NCBI GenBank assembly: GCA_001598975.1
Contig: BBXU01001219.1
Coordinates: 1 to 58,160, forward strand
DNA length: 58,160 bases
Source of the DNA: Parachlorella kessleri
Taxonomy: Eukaryota; Chlorophyta; Trebouxiophyceae; Chlorellales; Chlorellaceae
Direction of reading: 5' to 3'
The translations under genes and the position numbers were made by a program. Shown here one piece after another: positions 33,201 to 44,873 of the stretch (its first letter is position 1; every line of letters begins with the position of its first letter). The notes below the pieces were generated by a model, which made no database searches, was not told the origin of the DNA, and saw only the letters and a program-made list of their open reading frames with translations.

Positions 33201-36200
33201 GTGCACAGGGAATGCGCTCTGTATCACCCAAGGCTGATCCTGTAAGGGGGAATGTGGAAGCTGAGGCAGGGTGAGACTGTGGCGTCTACTGTGTCTGGTG
33301 TTCCTGCTCGGTCCGTGAGCACACTGGCCCCACTATGTCTATGGGTTTGACTCAGAGTGTGCCTTAACATGGCTCCCACAAATAGACATGCCTGGCCAGC
33401 AGTCAGCGGACTCCCAGCAAATACAAGACTTGTTCGCAGCCTCACCTCGCCTGCTGGCTGACTTAGAATGCCTAGCTGCATATCCCGAGCCCCCAGTTGC
33501 AGTGCTGCGGCAGCAGCAGCAGCGGCTCCTTTCGGGATGGGGGACGGCTGGTCCCACCGGGCTGACAGCAGCTCCTGAGGGTAACCCAGACGGTGAATGA
33601 CAGCCTACACAGATCATAGGGAAAGTTTCGAACGATATCACCGACCTACCAGCGGCCAGGGGCTAGCACTTACTTGCTGCTGCACTACGGGCCAGCCTAG
33701 CGTCGGGCACCGGTGGAGACCCTTCATACTCTCTTCCCTGAGCAAGTCTACACAGGTTGTTCAATATCGAGCCAGTCCCCCCAACAAGAACGACACATGC
33801 ATGCACACACACCCAAGGCCTGGGAAGCGACCCATAGGGCAAGGGCGGGCCTCCACGGGAAGTTGCTGCCTGCAGAAGTTGTCGCCCGCACACCTGTGGC
33901 AGCAAGCCGTAGGCGGCTACATGCGCAAGGCTCGTCCACAGCACGCACAGCAGGCCCGGCTGGCCGCGCAGCGCGCCCGCCAGCTCAGCAGCCGCGGCGG
34001 GCATAGCGGCACCAGCACTGACATTGGCATTGGTGGGAGAGCCCACAGCGGCTGCGTCAGCGCTGGTGACTAAAGCAGGCACCCATTGGCGCAACAGCGC
34101 CTGCGCTTCCGACGCCTGGGACTGCTGAGTCAGCAGGCACACCAGCCGCAGGGCGAGGTCCAGGGCGCAAGCGCCCTGCTCCCTTGGCAGGTGGCGGCTT
34201 GTCGTACCGTCCAGCCGACCTTCTCCCTGCTGCGTCCGCTGCGCAACCGCAGCAGGCTTAGCGGGGGCTGCCACCAGGGCGGACACGCCGCGGCGCAGCA
34301 GGGCGGCACGGTCCTGCCATAAGGGTGTATGCTGCGCGGCTGTGACCCACAGACGGTAGCTCTGTGGGGCGAAGCGCAGCGCTGACTCTATCATCCTCCG
34401 GGCCGTCTCTGCAGGTCAAGAGCATCCGCCGGCATGGTCACGGCATGTCAGCCGGGAACCTCGTCGCAGCTATACTCGGCAGGGTGCACATCAACATAAC
34501 GACTCCAAAGCCTGTGCCACCTTCCGCCAAGCAGGGCGCTGTTGACTTTGACCCACCCACGGGGACCACCTTGCTGCAGCAAGCGCTTGCCCCGCGACAG
34601 CATATCGGTCATAAAAACGTGTCGCAAAAGCCCGCCACGCTGACCTGGCGCCTCCCCTTGAAGCAGAAAGAAGTGCAGGTAGAGCGGCCACAGCAGGCTG
34701 GAGTGCTTATTATGCTCCAAGCCCCGCTTGAGGACCAGGATGGCCGCCTCGCGTGACGAGCTGTCCGGCAGGGCGGCCGCAGCAAGGCCTGCAGGGAGGC
34801 AGAGGAGGAGGGGGACCTTCAACCCGGGCCCTACCCGGCTATGCTAGTCCCAGTGACAACAGAGAGTCATAAGCGGGCTTGGCAGGCAACTCAGCAGCCT
34901 CCTCAAGTGGAGCCCATGTGGGAGAGAAGAAGGGGATCATGCCCCGCACCCTGCAACCACCAGCAGCTGCGGCAGCAAAGTGAGAAGCCTCAGCGCAATG
35001 CAGGCCATGCGACGGCAGCTGGGGCTACCCAGCCGCCGGCACTGAGGGCACAGCATTGGGTCCAGAGCCATATGCCAAGGTGCAGGGAGCCCTCCTGGGC
35101 GCGCAGTGAGGGTCATCCCTACCTGCACATTCATCCAGGCTGGGCAGCTGCTGCAGCGCACACATCCCTCCTACGCCTGGCACAGTGTACAGGCTATGTA
35201 CAGAAACAGCACAGTCCCCCACCTGCAAACTCGTCCAGGCTGTCGCCCCGGCTGGGTAGCTGCTGCAGCGCATACTCTGCCCACAGCTCCTCATCATGAG
35301 GACTGTCCTGCAGCCTGGCCTCGTACTGCTGGCGCCAGCGGGACCCGCCCACGGCGCCTGCGCCTCCCTTGCCATGTGGTGTTGCACTGGGCGAGGCCGT
35401 GCCAGCGGCAGAAGAGCCGCTCACTGGCCCAGCAAAGTAGCGGGCAGCTTGGCTGCCACGCCTGGCAGGGGCCGTGGGAGGGAAGAGGTGGCTGTGCCCG
35501 GCAACCGGACCTGCTGCGCCTGGCAGTACTCCAGGTGGAGGCGCCGGCAGGGCGCCGGGGATCAGGTTCCAGGGCGCCGGCGCCAGCTGCGCCGATGGAG
35601 ACAGCAGTAGCGACTGAAAGGGTCTGAGGTGGCGCTGCTGCATGAGCCTTGCTGCTAGTGCTGCTGCAGGTCCCCGGGAACTTCCAGCCGTCCCTCCTGC
35701 ACCGCCAGCCAGCCATGCGGCAGTAGGGGAGAGGGAGTACGCGGGCAGAGTTGTATCCAGGGATGCTGCTTTGATGGTGGCCGCAGAAACCCTGGCACGC
35801 TTTGCAGGGGCGGGCTGATAGTCTTCCGCCATCTGGTACCTGCGGTCAGAGGAGATGAGGGTGAAAACATAAACGCCATGTAGTCAAGATCAGGTGTAAT
35901 AGTCATGAAGGTGGACTAGTCATGAAGGTGTACTTACTTGTAATTCCACACAAGGCCAGTGACATATTCATACACACTTGCAGGCGGCGCACAAGTGAAG
36001 CTTCCGACAACCGCGGCCGCTGCCGCCAAGCTTCATAACTTTGCCGGCCAATGAGTGGGGTAAGGCATCAGCAAAGTCGACAAGTGCTCACCTGCAGTCG
36101 CGATCCTTACAGGCGCCTCGCAGCTCAAACGGGCACAGCGGCCACAGCGGGTCCACCCCGCCCGCTGCGCCCTGCTGCGCTGTGCCGCCATGCACAGGCA

Positions 36201-39200
36201 CGGCGGCAGCTGGGTCTGACCCGGGCAGCTGCAGGTGACCCCACAGGGGCGGCCCGATGGCTGCTAGGGTCGATGCAATGCCTAGGCCCCCGAGGCATCC
36301 CGAGGCACCCGCAGACGCTGGGGGTGCCGCTGCTGCAGAAGGGAGGGCAGACTGCAGCTTCTGCAGAAGTGCGGAGGGCAGCGCAGGTGCCACTGAACTG
36401 TGCATTGGCTGAAGAATCGGTGTGATGTGATCAGACGGCGGAGCGGAGCCCCGCTCCCCCGCCTGCTGTGCCTGCTGCGCGTCCTGCCGCGGCACTGCTT
36501 GGCCATCGGCTGTTGCCTGGGGCTGCCCCACCTGCGGGGGGCTCGAGTGCATGCTGCAACTTGCCACTGGTGCTGCTGCAGCAACGTCGCCAGCAGGGGC
36601 CGCACCAGCAGCGGCGGCAGATGCCGGTGCGCCACTAGTCCCGGTCATGGCTGTACCAGGTGCAGCAGTGGATGGTGCCGCGGGAGAATGGGGAGAGGAC
36701 ACCAGGCATGGAAGCACCGGGCTGCGCAGCAGCACTACCCCACTACCTAACAGCTCCCCTTCCTCAACGCTGTGCTGCCCTTGCTGCTGCTGCTGCTGCG
36801 CCCGCTGCAAAAGCTGCGCCTCCCCCTGCTGGGCCTGCTCCGCTGCGGCGTCTGTTCTTGCGCCCAGCGGGGCGTCAGGCAGCTCAGTCGAGAGGCTCTG
36901 CTGTACCAGGGGCGACCATGTCCCCCCTTCCTCTCTCCCCTGTGGCTGCTCCTCCTGCTGCTGCTGTGCGTGCTGTGCCTGCTCCTCCTGCGGCTGCTGA
37001 GCATGCTGTGGCTGCTCTGGGTTGCTGCGCTTCCCAGCAGACCGTGCGTGCTGGTCCTCCTCCGGATGGGGCTGGCTTCCCTCCGGCCGGCCGCTGTCCT
37101 TGCTAATCCCGCTAATCCCACTCTCCCTCCGATGCTTGCTTCTGCTTCCTCGCTCCCTGCTTTCTTCGGCCCCCCTGCTCCTAGCCCTCCCGTCCCTGCT
37201 GCTAGAGTCGTCTGGCTTCCGGTCGCCGCCGCTGCGCCGCCGGTGGCCCTCGCGGTCGCTCGACCGCTCCCGCCTGCTGCGCTTGCTTCGCCCGGAGGAC
37301 GGGGTAGACCCAGGGCCAGGAGGGGGCGTGGCGGCAGCAGCGCCCTCGCCCCTTTCCTCCCCCTCCAGTCTTCCAGCTTCCTCCTGGAGGAGTATTGCTT
37401 CAGGATCCACGGGTACCGTCTCCCAGCGCTCAACCACTGGCTGGGGCGCCGGCGCCCGGGGGCTAGGGCCCCCGCTGGGGCGCCGGCGCTTCCTGCTGGA
37501 GGCGCCGCTGCCGGGTGCCTGGGCAGCAGGCGACGAGCCACGCTGCGCTGGTTGGGGGTGCGGCTGCAGCAGCGGCTCCCACGGCGGCGGCTGCTGCTGC
37601 CAGGGTCCAGCGGCACCTTGCCTGTCATGGTTGTGTGGGTTCTGGTGCTCAAAGGGCCTGGCTGGCTGCCAGTGTGACTGCCAGGGCGGTGGGGCAGCCG
37701 GGGGCTGCGGCCGGCCAAAGGGCTGCAGCTGCTGCTCTGGGTGCTGGGCCTGCTGTGCGTGCTGTGCTGGCAGCCCCCGGTGTCCAAGCAGCTGCGGAGG
37801 GACCAGCCCTGCCGCAGCACCCGGTCCCTGCTGCCCCGGGCCGGCGCATGCGCCGCTGCTGGTGCTGGTGCCGGCGCCCTGCACCATCGCGATGGCGGCG
37901 GCAATGGAGTCCCAGTCGGTGGGCCCGCCAGCGCCCGGCGGGGCTGGCGGCTGCTGGGCCTGCTGTGGCGACAGCTGGTCAGCCCCAAAGCCGGGCGGCA
38001 GCAGCGGTGAGCCGGTGGGTGGCGGCGGGGGCGGGGGCTGGGGTGGGGAAACGCTTGGGGGCGGGAGGGCGTAGCCGGCCGGCGGCGGCTGCATGTATGG
38101 TAGGGGGTATGGTGAGGGGAACGGCTGCGGGGCGGGGTGGGCGGGTGACGGCTGCAAGTGCAGCTGCGGTGAGGGGCCTGCCAGGGGGGAGGGGCCTTGC
38201 TGCCACCCCTGGGTCACGCTTTGCCAGGGAGGCATGCTAGGCTGCTGCGCCTGCTGTATCCCAGCAGGGCCCCACCCGCCCTGCTGGGCCCGCTGCTGTT
38301 GGAGTGGTGACGGGGCGGGGAGTGAGGGGGAGGGCGCCCCGAAGCCAGGTGGCAGTGCGGGGTCGCCAGGAGGGGGCGCTGGAGGTTGCACCTGCACTAG
38401 GGAGGTGCAGGAGGTGTGGGTGGCATGGAATGAGGCAAGATGGGTGACTGGCGATGCGGCAGGGACATGCTAGGCACAGGGCGGTGGTAAGTTCAGTGGT
38501 GCCCGGGCTGTGGGCTTCATACATTGACAAAAGCGACTAAGACTTGCCCACACATCTGATCGGGGAAGCAGCCCGCAATAAGTTCTGCTTTGATCGGCTC
38601 AGGCGGACATTGTTGGAGCAACAGGTCTCTGGCCGCATGAGGGGACTGTCTCCACCCACCTGAGGAGAGGTGCCCCTGCCAGCGAGCCAAGGTGGCAGCG
38701 TCATTGTCATCACCGGCACACGGCCTGCTGTGCCCGCGGCCGCCCCAGCATGCAAAGCACACTCCGCCGCCACATCCTGCTGCGCCTGGGGCTGCTGCTG
38801 CAGAGCTGGCTGTGCAGAGAGAGAAGCGCTGCCAGCACTGGCAGCAGGGCTCGTGAGGGGCTGGGGAACCGTTAGTAGGAGGGGCGAAGCACCGTATGGC
38901 TGCAGTGTTTGTGACGGCGGACTGTCGGTGAACACTCGCTGCCTGCGGCGCCGCTCTTCATCCTGGCGCGACTGCTGCTGTGGCTGCTGCTGTGCCTGCT
39001 GGGGACGCTGCTCGTATGGTGGCTGCTGCGCCTGCTGCTGTGCCTGCTGGCTTGGCTGCTCCAACAATCGCGGCTGCGGCTGGTTGTTGATTCCCTCTCG
39101 CTGCTTCAGCGGCTGCACCTGTTGCTGCTGCTGCTGCGCGTCATTGGGAGGCTGCCCAGGCGCTCGCTGTGGCTGCTCAATCTGCTGCTGGGGGCGCTCC

Positions 39201-42200
39201 TTGTCCTGCCATTGTGATAGCTGCTGCGCCTGCTGGGGTCCTTGTGAAGGCGGCGAGAGAAGAGCAGGCCCAGCAGGCGGGGCGTCGCTGAATGCCCGCT
39301 TGCGCTGGCGTGGCAGGGCGTGCTGCTGTGACACCTCAGCAGCCTGCTGAGCTGGCTTGGCACGCTCCCCCTCTGCGGGGGCGCCCTGAGACAAGTGCCC
39401 TGCAGGGTGTGCTGGCCCAGTGACAAGCGCAGCAGGCAAAGCTGCAAGCCCCGCTATGCTGCCCGCTGCCCCTACCCCTGGAGGCGCATCTAACGATGCA
39501 GAAGTCGCCGACACCAACTCCCCTGCCTCAGCCGATGTGGGAGACCCAGGCGCTGCTGCTGCCGCTGCAAGCGCTGCATCTAACCTGCCTAACGCGGGTT
39601 GCGCTGCTGCGACTGCTGCCTTAAGTGCTGCTGCCGTTGGTACAGACTCCACTCCCGCGGCACCAGCTGCAGCTGGCGCAGCAGCTGCCCCTTGAGAGGC
39701 AGCTGGCTCGCTTGGCCCGGGGGCCAGGGGTCGCTCCTCCTCCGCCGGCTGCTGTGCTGGCAAAGCGTGCCCAGCAGCTGGCCGCTGTGCAGGGAATCCT
39801 GCCGGCACTGCCGCTGCTGCTGCTCCTGTCGCGGGCCCAGCTACATGCTGCGCGGCGGCCGCAGAGCTTGCGCCAGCGGGACGCGTGGGGGGCGCCGGCG
39901 CCGGCGGGCCTGGGAGGCCGGCTGGCAGCGGGCGAGGGTGTAGCGGCGCACCTACATACCCAAGCAGACAGCAGAATGTCACTTGGGTCAGGAGGGCAAA
40001 CTGCACCCCTGGTACAGGGGCTGGGCAATGAGAAGGCTCATTTGGAGAGAGTTGGGATGGCTGCCTGTACCAGGATTTCACACTGGTGGTTCGTGGATGT
40101 AACTGGCAGCAGGCGGGTTGTGCTCGGGTACAGCACCATGCCTTGGATGAAGGAGGCGCAAACAGCCCGAGCGTCCGATGCACAGCAGTAGCGAGGAAAC
40201 AGGAGCAGTGGGACAGTTGTTTTAGATTCTACTTATCCTTTTCACTGCAAGGCAGCTCACCTCGAGCAGCAGTGGTGAAAACCGGTAGATGCCTCCCACC
40301 ACCAAAGCTGCTGCTGCCAGGTGGCGCAGACAGCGCTGGGCCTGCTGTAGCCTCATAGATGGGGACCTCCCGGATCCCCAGGCCAGGTACCCGCTTCGAG
40401 GGCTGCTTTGCCTGCTGGGCTTGCTCTGCCTGCTGCTGGGAGGGCGGCCGGAGGGGTGCAGCAGCTGTGCCTACTGCTGTTGCCCTTGGTGCTGCCTGTG
40501 CTGCTGTCAAAGGGGTACTTACAGCTGAGGCAGGGGCTGCCGATTGCGCTGCCCCAGGGGCGGCAGGCTGATCGAGGTCAATGGCAGCAGGCAGCGCAGC
40601 AGGGTGGGAGGCGGGAGGGGGCAGGGCAGGCGTGATCACAAGACGCACTCGCTCCAAGGCCCCTGAGCCGCTGGGAATGAGCAGGACTCGAACCAGCGGC
40701 AACGGGCCCTGCTGTGCCCGCTGTGCTGCGCCTGCCACCTGCTGTGCAGCCTGTCCCGCAGGCTGCGCCTTGCCCCCAGCAGGCGCAGCACCACTGGCAG
40801 CCACAGCGGCAGCGACTGCAGCTGCATGCTGGCGCTCCGCCAGCCGCTGCGCCTCCTGGCGGCGCCTTTGCTGCAGCGCTTGCGCCCGCGCCTCCAGAAC
40901 AGCCTCGTCCAGCGCCGCAGGAGGCGCGGGCGGCAGCTTGGGCGCGGCCGGGGGCCTGGGTGCTGCCAGCGGGGCAGTGGCGCCGGCGCCTCCGGCGCCC
41001 CCGCCAGCCCTGGCTGCCAGGATCCGTGCTGCCAGCGCATTGGCCGAGGTGAGCACCGCTGCCGCCCCAGACGCCGCTTGGAAAGAGGACCGAGCGGGCT
41101 GCGCAACCTCCTCCTGCTGCTGCTGCTGCCCTGCATGCTGTGGTTGCTGGCGCGCCTGCTCAGCATGCTGCCCCTGCTGCCCGGAAGCAGCGGCATTGAC
41201 AGCAACGACAGGAGCATTGGGTAACGCATCCAACGCTGCCTGCTTCTTGGGTGGGGGGCTCAAGGCCTGCTTTCCAGCCGCAGGCGAAGCTGGCCGCGAC
41301 GCAGGCCGCCCCCTCTTGGCACCTACATGCTGCGCCTGCTGCGCTGCCTGCTCAGCTCCCTGGGGTCGCTGCTTCCCGGTTCCTGTTGCCGATGCCACAA
41401 CGCCTTCCTCCTTCCCCCGCTGCCGCTGTCTCCCTGGGGTCGAGGTGCCACTGCTGCTGGAGGTGCCTACTGACACAGCCAGCCTTCTGGGCGGCGAGGG
41501 GAGGGGCGAGGGGGAGCGCCCAGAGAGGGAAGAAAGCGCGGAGGCGGACCGCCGAGCGGTGCCGCCAGAAGAGGACGGTGAGGGAGAGGGCTCCCTAGGC
41601 CGGGCGCCGGGGTGCCGCTGCTGGCCCCTGGGCGGCGGGGAGCGGCGCCCCCTTGCTGGATGCCTGCCGCGGTCCCCAGACCCGCTCCGCGCTGCCGCCG
41701 TCCCGTCCTCCGCCACAAGAACTGCCCTGGCTCGTTCCCTTGACCGTGCTCGGTGCCTGGGCGAAGGCGAGCGCTGCGCACGCCCTGGGCGCCGCTGCGG
41801 CGCTGGGCGTGCCGCTGCTCCGCTGGCAGGCGAACCCCGGCCGCGCCTGGACCGGGAACGGGACCGCCGCGGCAGTGGGCCGCTCTTGGCTTCCGCGGCT
41901 GCGGCCGCCGCGGCCTTGTGCAGGCTCCTGTCCAGCGCTGCTGCGGCGCTCTCGAAGGCTTTGTCAGGGGGCTGTGCCGGGCCGCCGTTGCCGACTTGCC
42001 CCGCTGGCCGACGGGGGCGGGTGCGGGGGGAGGAGGAGCGCGAGGGTGACTTAGAGGATGAGCCGGAGGAAGCCGAGGAAGAGGAGGGGAGAGAGGCGGG
42101 GCCGGGGCCGTCCACGTCCCACACGCCCTTCCTCCTCTGTCGGAGCCTGACGAGGCCTCGAAGGTGCATCGCCTGCAGGCAGGGTGGTACGGCTTGGCTA

Positions 42201-44842
42201 ACAGGTTTCCCCGGAGGCAACCCTCTAGAAAAGGACACCAAGCGCCCAATTGTTGCTGGCAAGGCGACCAAGGTCACCCTCCCCCTCACGGTGGTAGCCA
42301 AGCTTTGTCAGCCTCAGCAGTCGCATGACTCACCATGCACAGCTCCCCAAACGTGCACCGCTGCTCCTCCCAGCAGTCCCTCCATCGTTCTGCTGGTAAG
42401 CACTTAGTCACCTTCACTGCCTGGGTGACTCACCATGCACAGCTCTTCAAACGTGCACCGCTGCTCCTCCCAGCAGTCCCACCTCCTGTCCAGCCGCCGC
42501 ATCTGCTTGTCCACCCACTCCACCTGCAGGGGCAGAAGCACAGCACGCTGTGGGTATCAGATCCACAGGCCGGGAGATCCGCCGCATCTGCTTGCCCACC
42601 CACTCCACCTGCAGGGGGAGGGGCAGCAGGCGCTGTGGGCGTCAGCCCCAACCACGGGGACTGGAGTGTGTGTGGGGGGGGTGTAGGGGTGGGTGGGTGG
42701 TGGGGGACCTATGTCTCTGCAGGGTTGGACCCTGCATTCGGGCAATCATTGCACCCCATCACTGCCGGACCCTTCCGCGGGTCGGTCAACAACACACCCG
42801 GCACAGCCTGCTGCCTGCCACACCAGCCCCCGGAGCAGTGGTTGTCCGCAGCCTGAGAGTGCAACAGGCCACTATGACCAACTTCCACCCTCTCCCAGGC
42901 TGGCCTTACCGGGAAGGGCGTCTTGTTGCGAGCCAGGCACTCCTGAAGAGCGTCTTGGAACAGCCGGCAGAGCCTGAAGGGGAATAAAGGGGCCAGGGGC
43001 AGTGGCGCATGCATTACGTGGCTGCAACATGGCACGCCTTGCGTCCCCTTAGTCGATACAGGCCTTGTGACGAGTAAGCAAACCCAAACTGGGGGGGAAC
43101 CAGCCACGAGGGGAGGCACAGCTAGACGTAACCCATAGTTGAAGTCATAAGACACTTTTGCCTCAGGCTGACCGTATGACTGGGAACGTAATCCACCAAG
43201 GATCTATGAACAGCCATGCCCTACAGCAAAACTGCTGAACTACTATCCAAATGGACCATTTGGTGAGGGGTTGGGAACCCGAGGCCGTCCCTCACAGCGA
43301 CACAGCGACTGGCAACAGCGACACAGCGACTGGCGACAGCGACACAGCGACCGGGAAAGCAGGGACAAAAAGGTCAGCCCCGGGTAGCAGCCGTGGGCAG
43401 CCCTAGGTGAGCTTGGGCCCCTGCTGGTATGCCCGGCTTGCACAGAAGCTTGCTTCGATAACAGCCAGTCAGTGAGACCCGGGCCACCAGAGGCTCACCC
43501 GGTGGCCGCCTTCTATAGGGCAGGCAATTAGTAAGACTTAGGCCATCAGAGGCTCACCCGGTGGCAAACTTGGCCCGACGGAGCCGGGTAGGCAGCTGCT
43601 TCTCCAGCTCTTCGTTGCTAAAAGAGACGCCTTCGGTGCTCCGACCGTCAGCGGCCCTCTCCCTGCTCCGCTGCCGCTGCTGCTCGCCTTGTGAGACCTT
43701 CCGCTGCTGCTGCTGCTGCGTATGGTGCGCCTCCTTCTGGCCGTGGGTTGGGACAGCCTTGTACTTGAAGGCGCCGGCGCCCTGCGCCGTTGCCTTGGCA
43801 GCCACTGGCACCCCTGCCGCCGCCGCAGCTGCTGGCGTGGCCACAGACGGGGGTTTTACGGCAGGTGGCACAGCGGCCGAAGCAGGTGCTGGTGCCTTGG
43901 CAGCCACAGCTGCCTTGCTAGCACCCGCCTGGGCCCTGGTGACAGCTCCCAGGGCATGGAAAGGCCTCGCGGGGGGGCTGTCCCTGATGTGGCTGCCGCT
44001 GGCCGTGGTGCCGCTGCTGGTACTGCTGCTGCGGGTACCCGACGAGGTGGCGGAGGTACTGCTGCCGCTGGTGGTACTGCTGTCGCTGGAGGTACTGCTG
44101 TCGCTGCTGCTGCTGGCGCCGCTGGATGTGCTGCGCCTGCTGCCAGACGGCGAGGGGGAGCGACGCCGGGCCGGTACAGCAGCGGGCACAGCAGCAGGGG
44201 TGCCCCGCTTTGCATGCTGTGCTGCCTGGGGCATAGCAGCCTCCGCAGCAGGGGACGCCTTTTCTGCAGGCGCAGGCGCAGGCACGGCAGCTGGCTCTGC
44301 TATTACCTCGGGTTGCTGTGGCTGTGGCGCCCTTCCCTGCTGGGAAGCACCAGTGCCTTCACTTGAGGGAACTGCAGCTGGCTGCATAGCCTCTGCTGTC
44401 GGCTCCCCGCCATCCAGGACCATGTCGACCGGGGGCTGCTTTTGCTGCTGACCTGGCGCAGCATCATCATCTTGCTGCTCCTGCGGTTGCTGCACTACTG
44501 AAGGCCGTGGCGCCGGCGCTTCCACAGGGGCAGCCAACAACCTCAAGAACAGAGGCTCTGGTGGCGGCTCCACCGCCGGCTGTGTGTGAACCCGAGCAGC
44601 CAAGGCGCCGCCAGCTAGGTTGAGCTGCTGAAGCCGCTGCGCTATGCGACGCGCCGCCTGCTGCGCGCGCTCCGCCAGCTGGCGGGAGCGCTCCTGCTGG
44701 GCGCGATGCGCCACTTCGGCGAGCGCGGCTGCACCTTCCACGCCATCATCTGCACAGCCGCAACAAGCAACAGTGCGTAACCCACGGACAGCCGGGAGGT
44801 CAGTAGGAGCGCAGGATCAGCAAGCAGCAGGAAGCTGCAGGG

Positions 44843-44873
<31 letters not shown>

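Noticed and set aside
40672..40702. tRNA-like T-arm (minus strand GGTTCGAGTCC)
   Set aside because: No acceptor, D or anticodon arms can be folded around it, and it lies inside a coding exon.
43297..43356. CRISPR-like array
   Set aside because: Only three contiguous 21-bp units without spacers, in an intron of a nuclear gene.
36772..44451. Long plus-strand open frames (up to about 600 codons) rich in Leu, Cys, Ala and Arg
   Set aside because: They are antisense to the phased exons of the giant minus-strand gene. GCC/CTG-rich repeats keep all frames open, and they show no motifs or splice phase.
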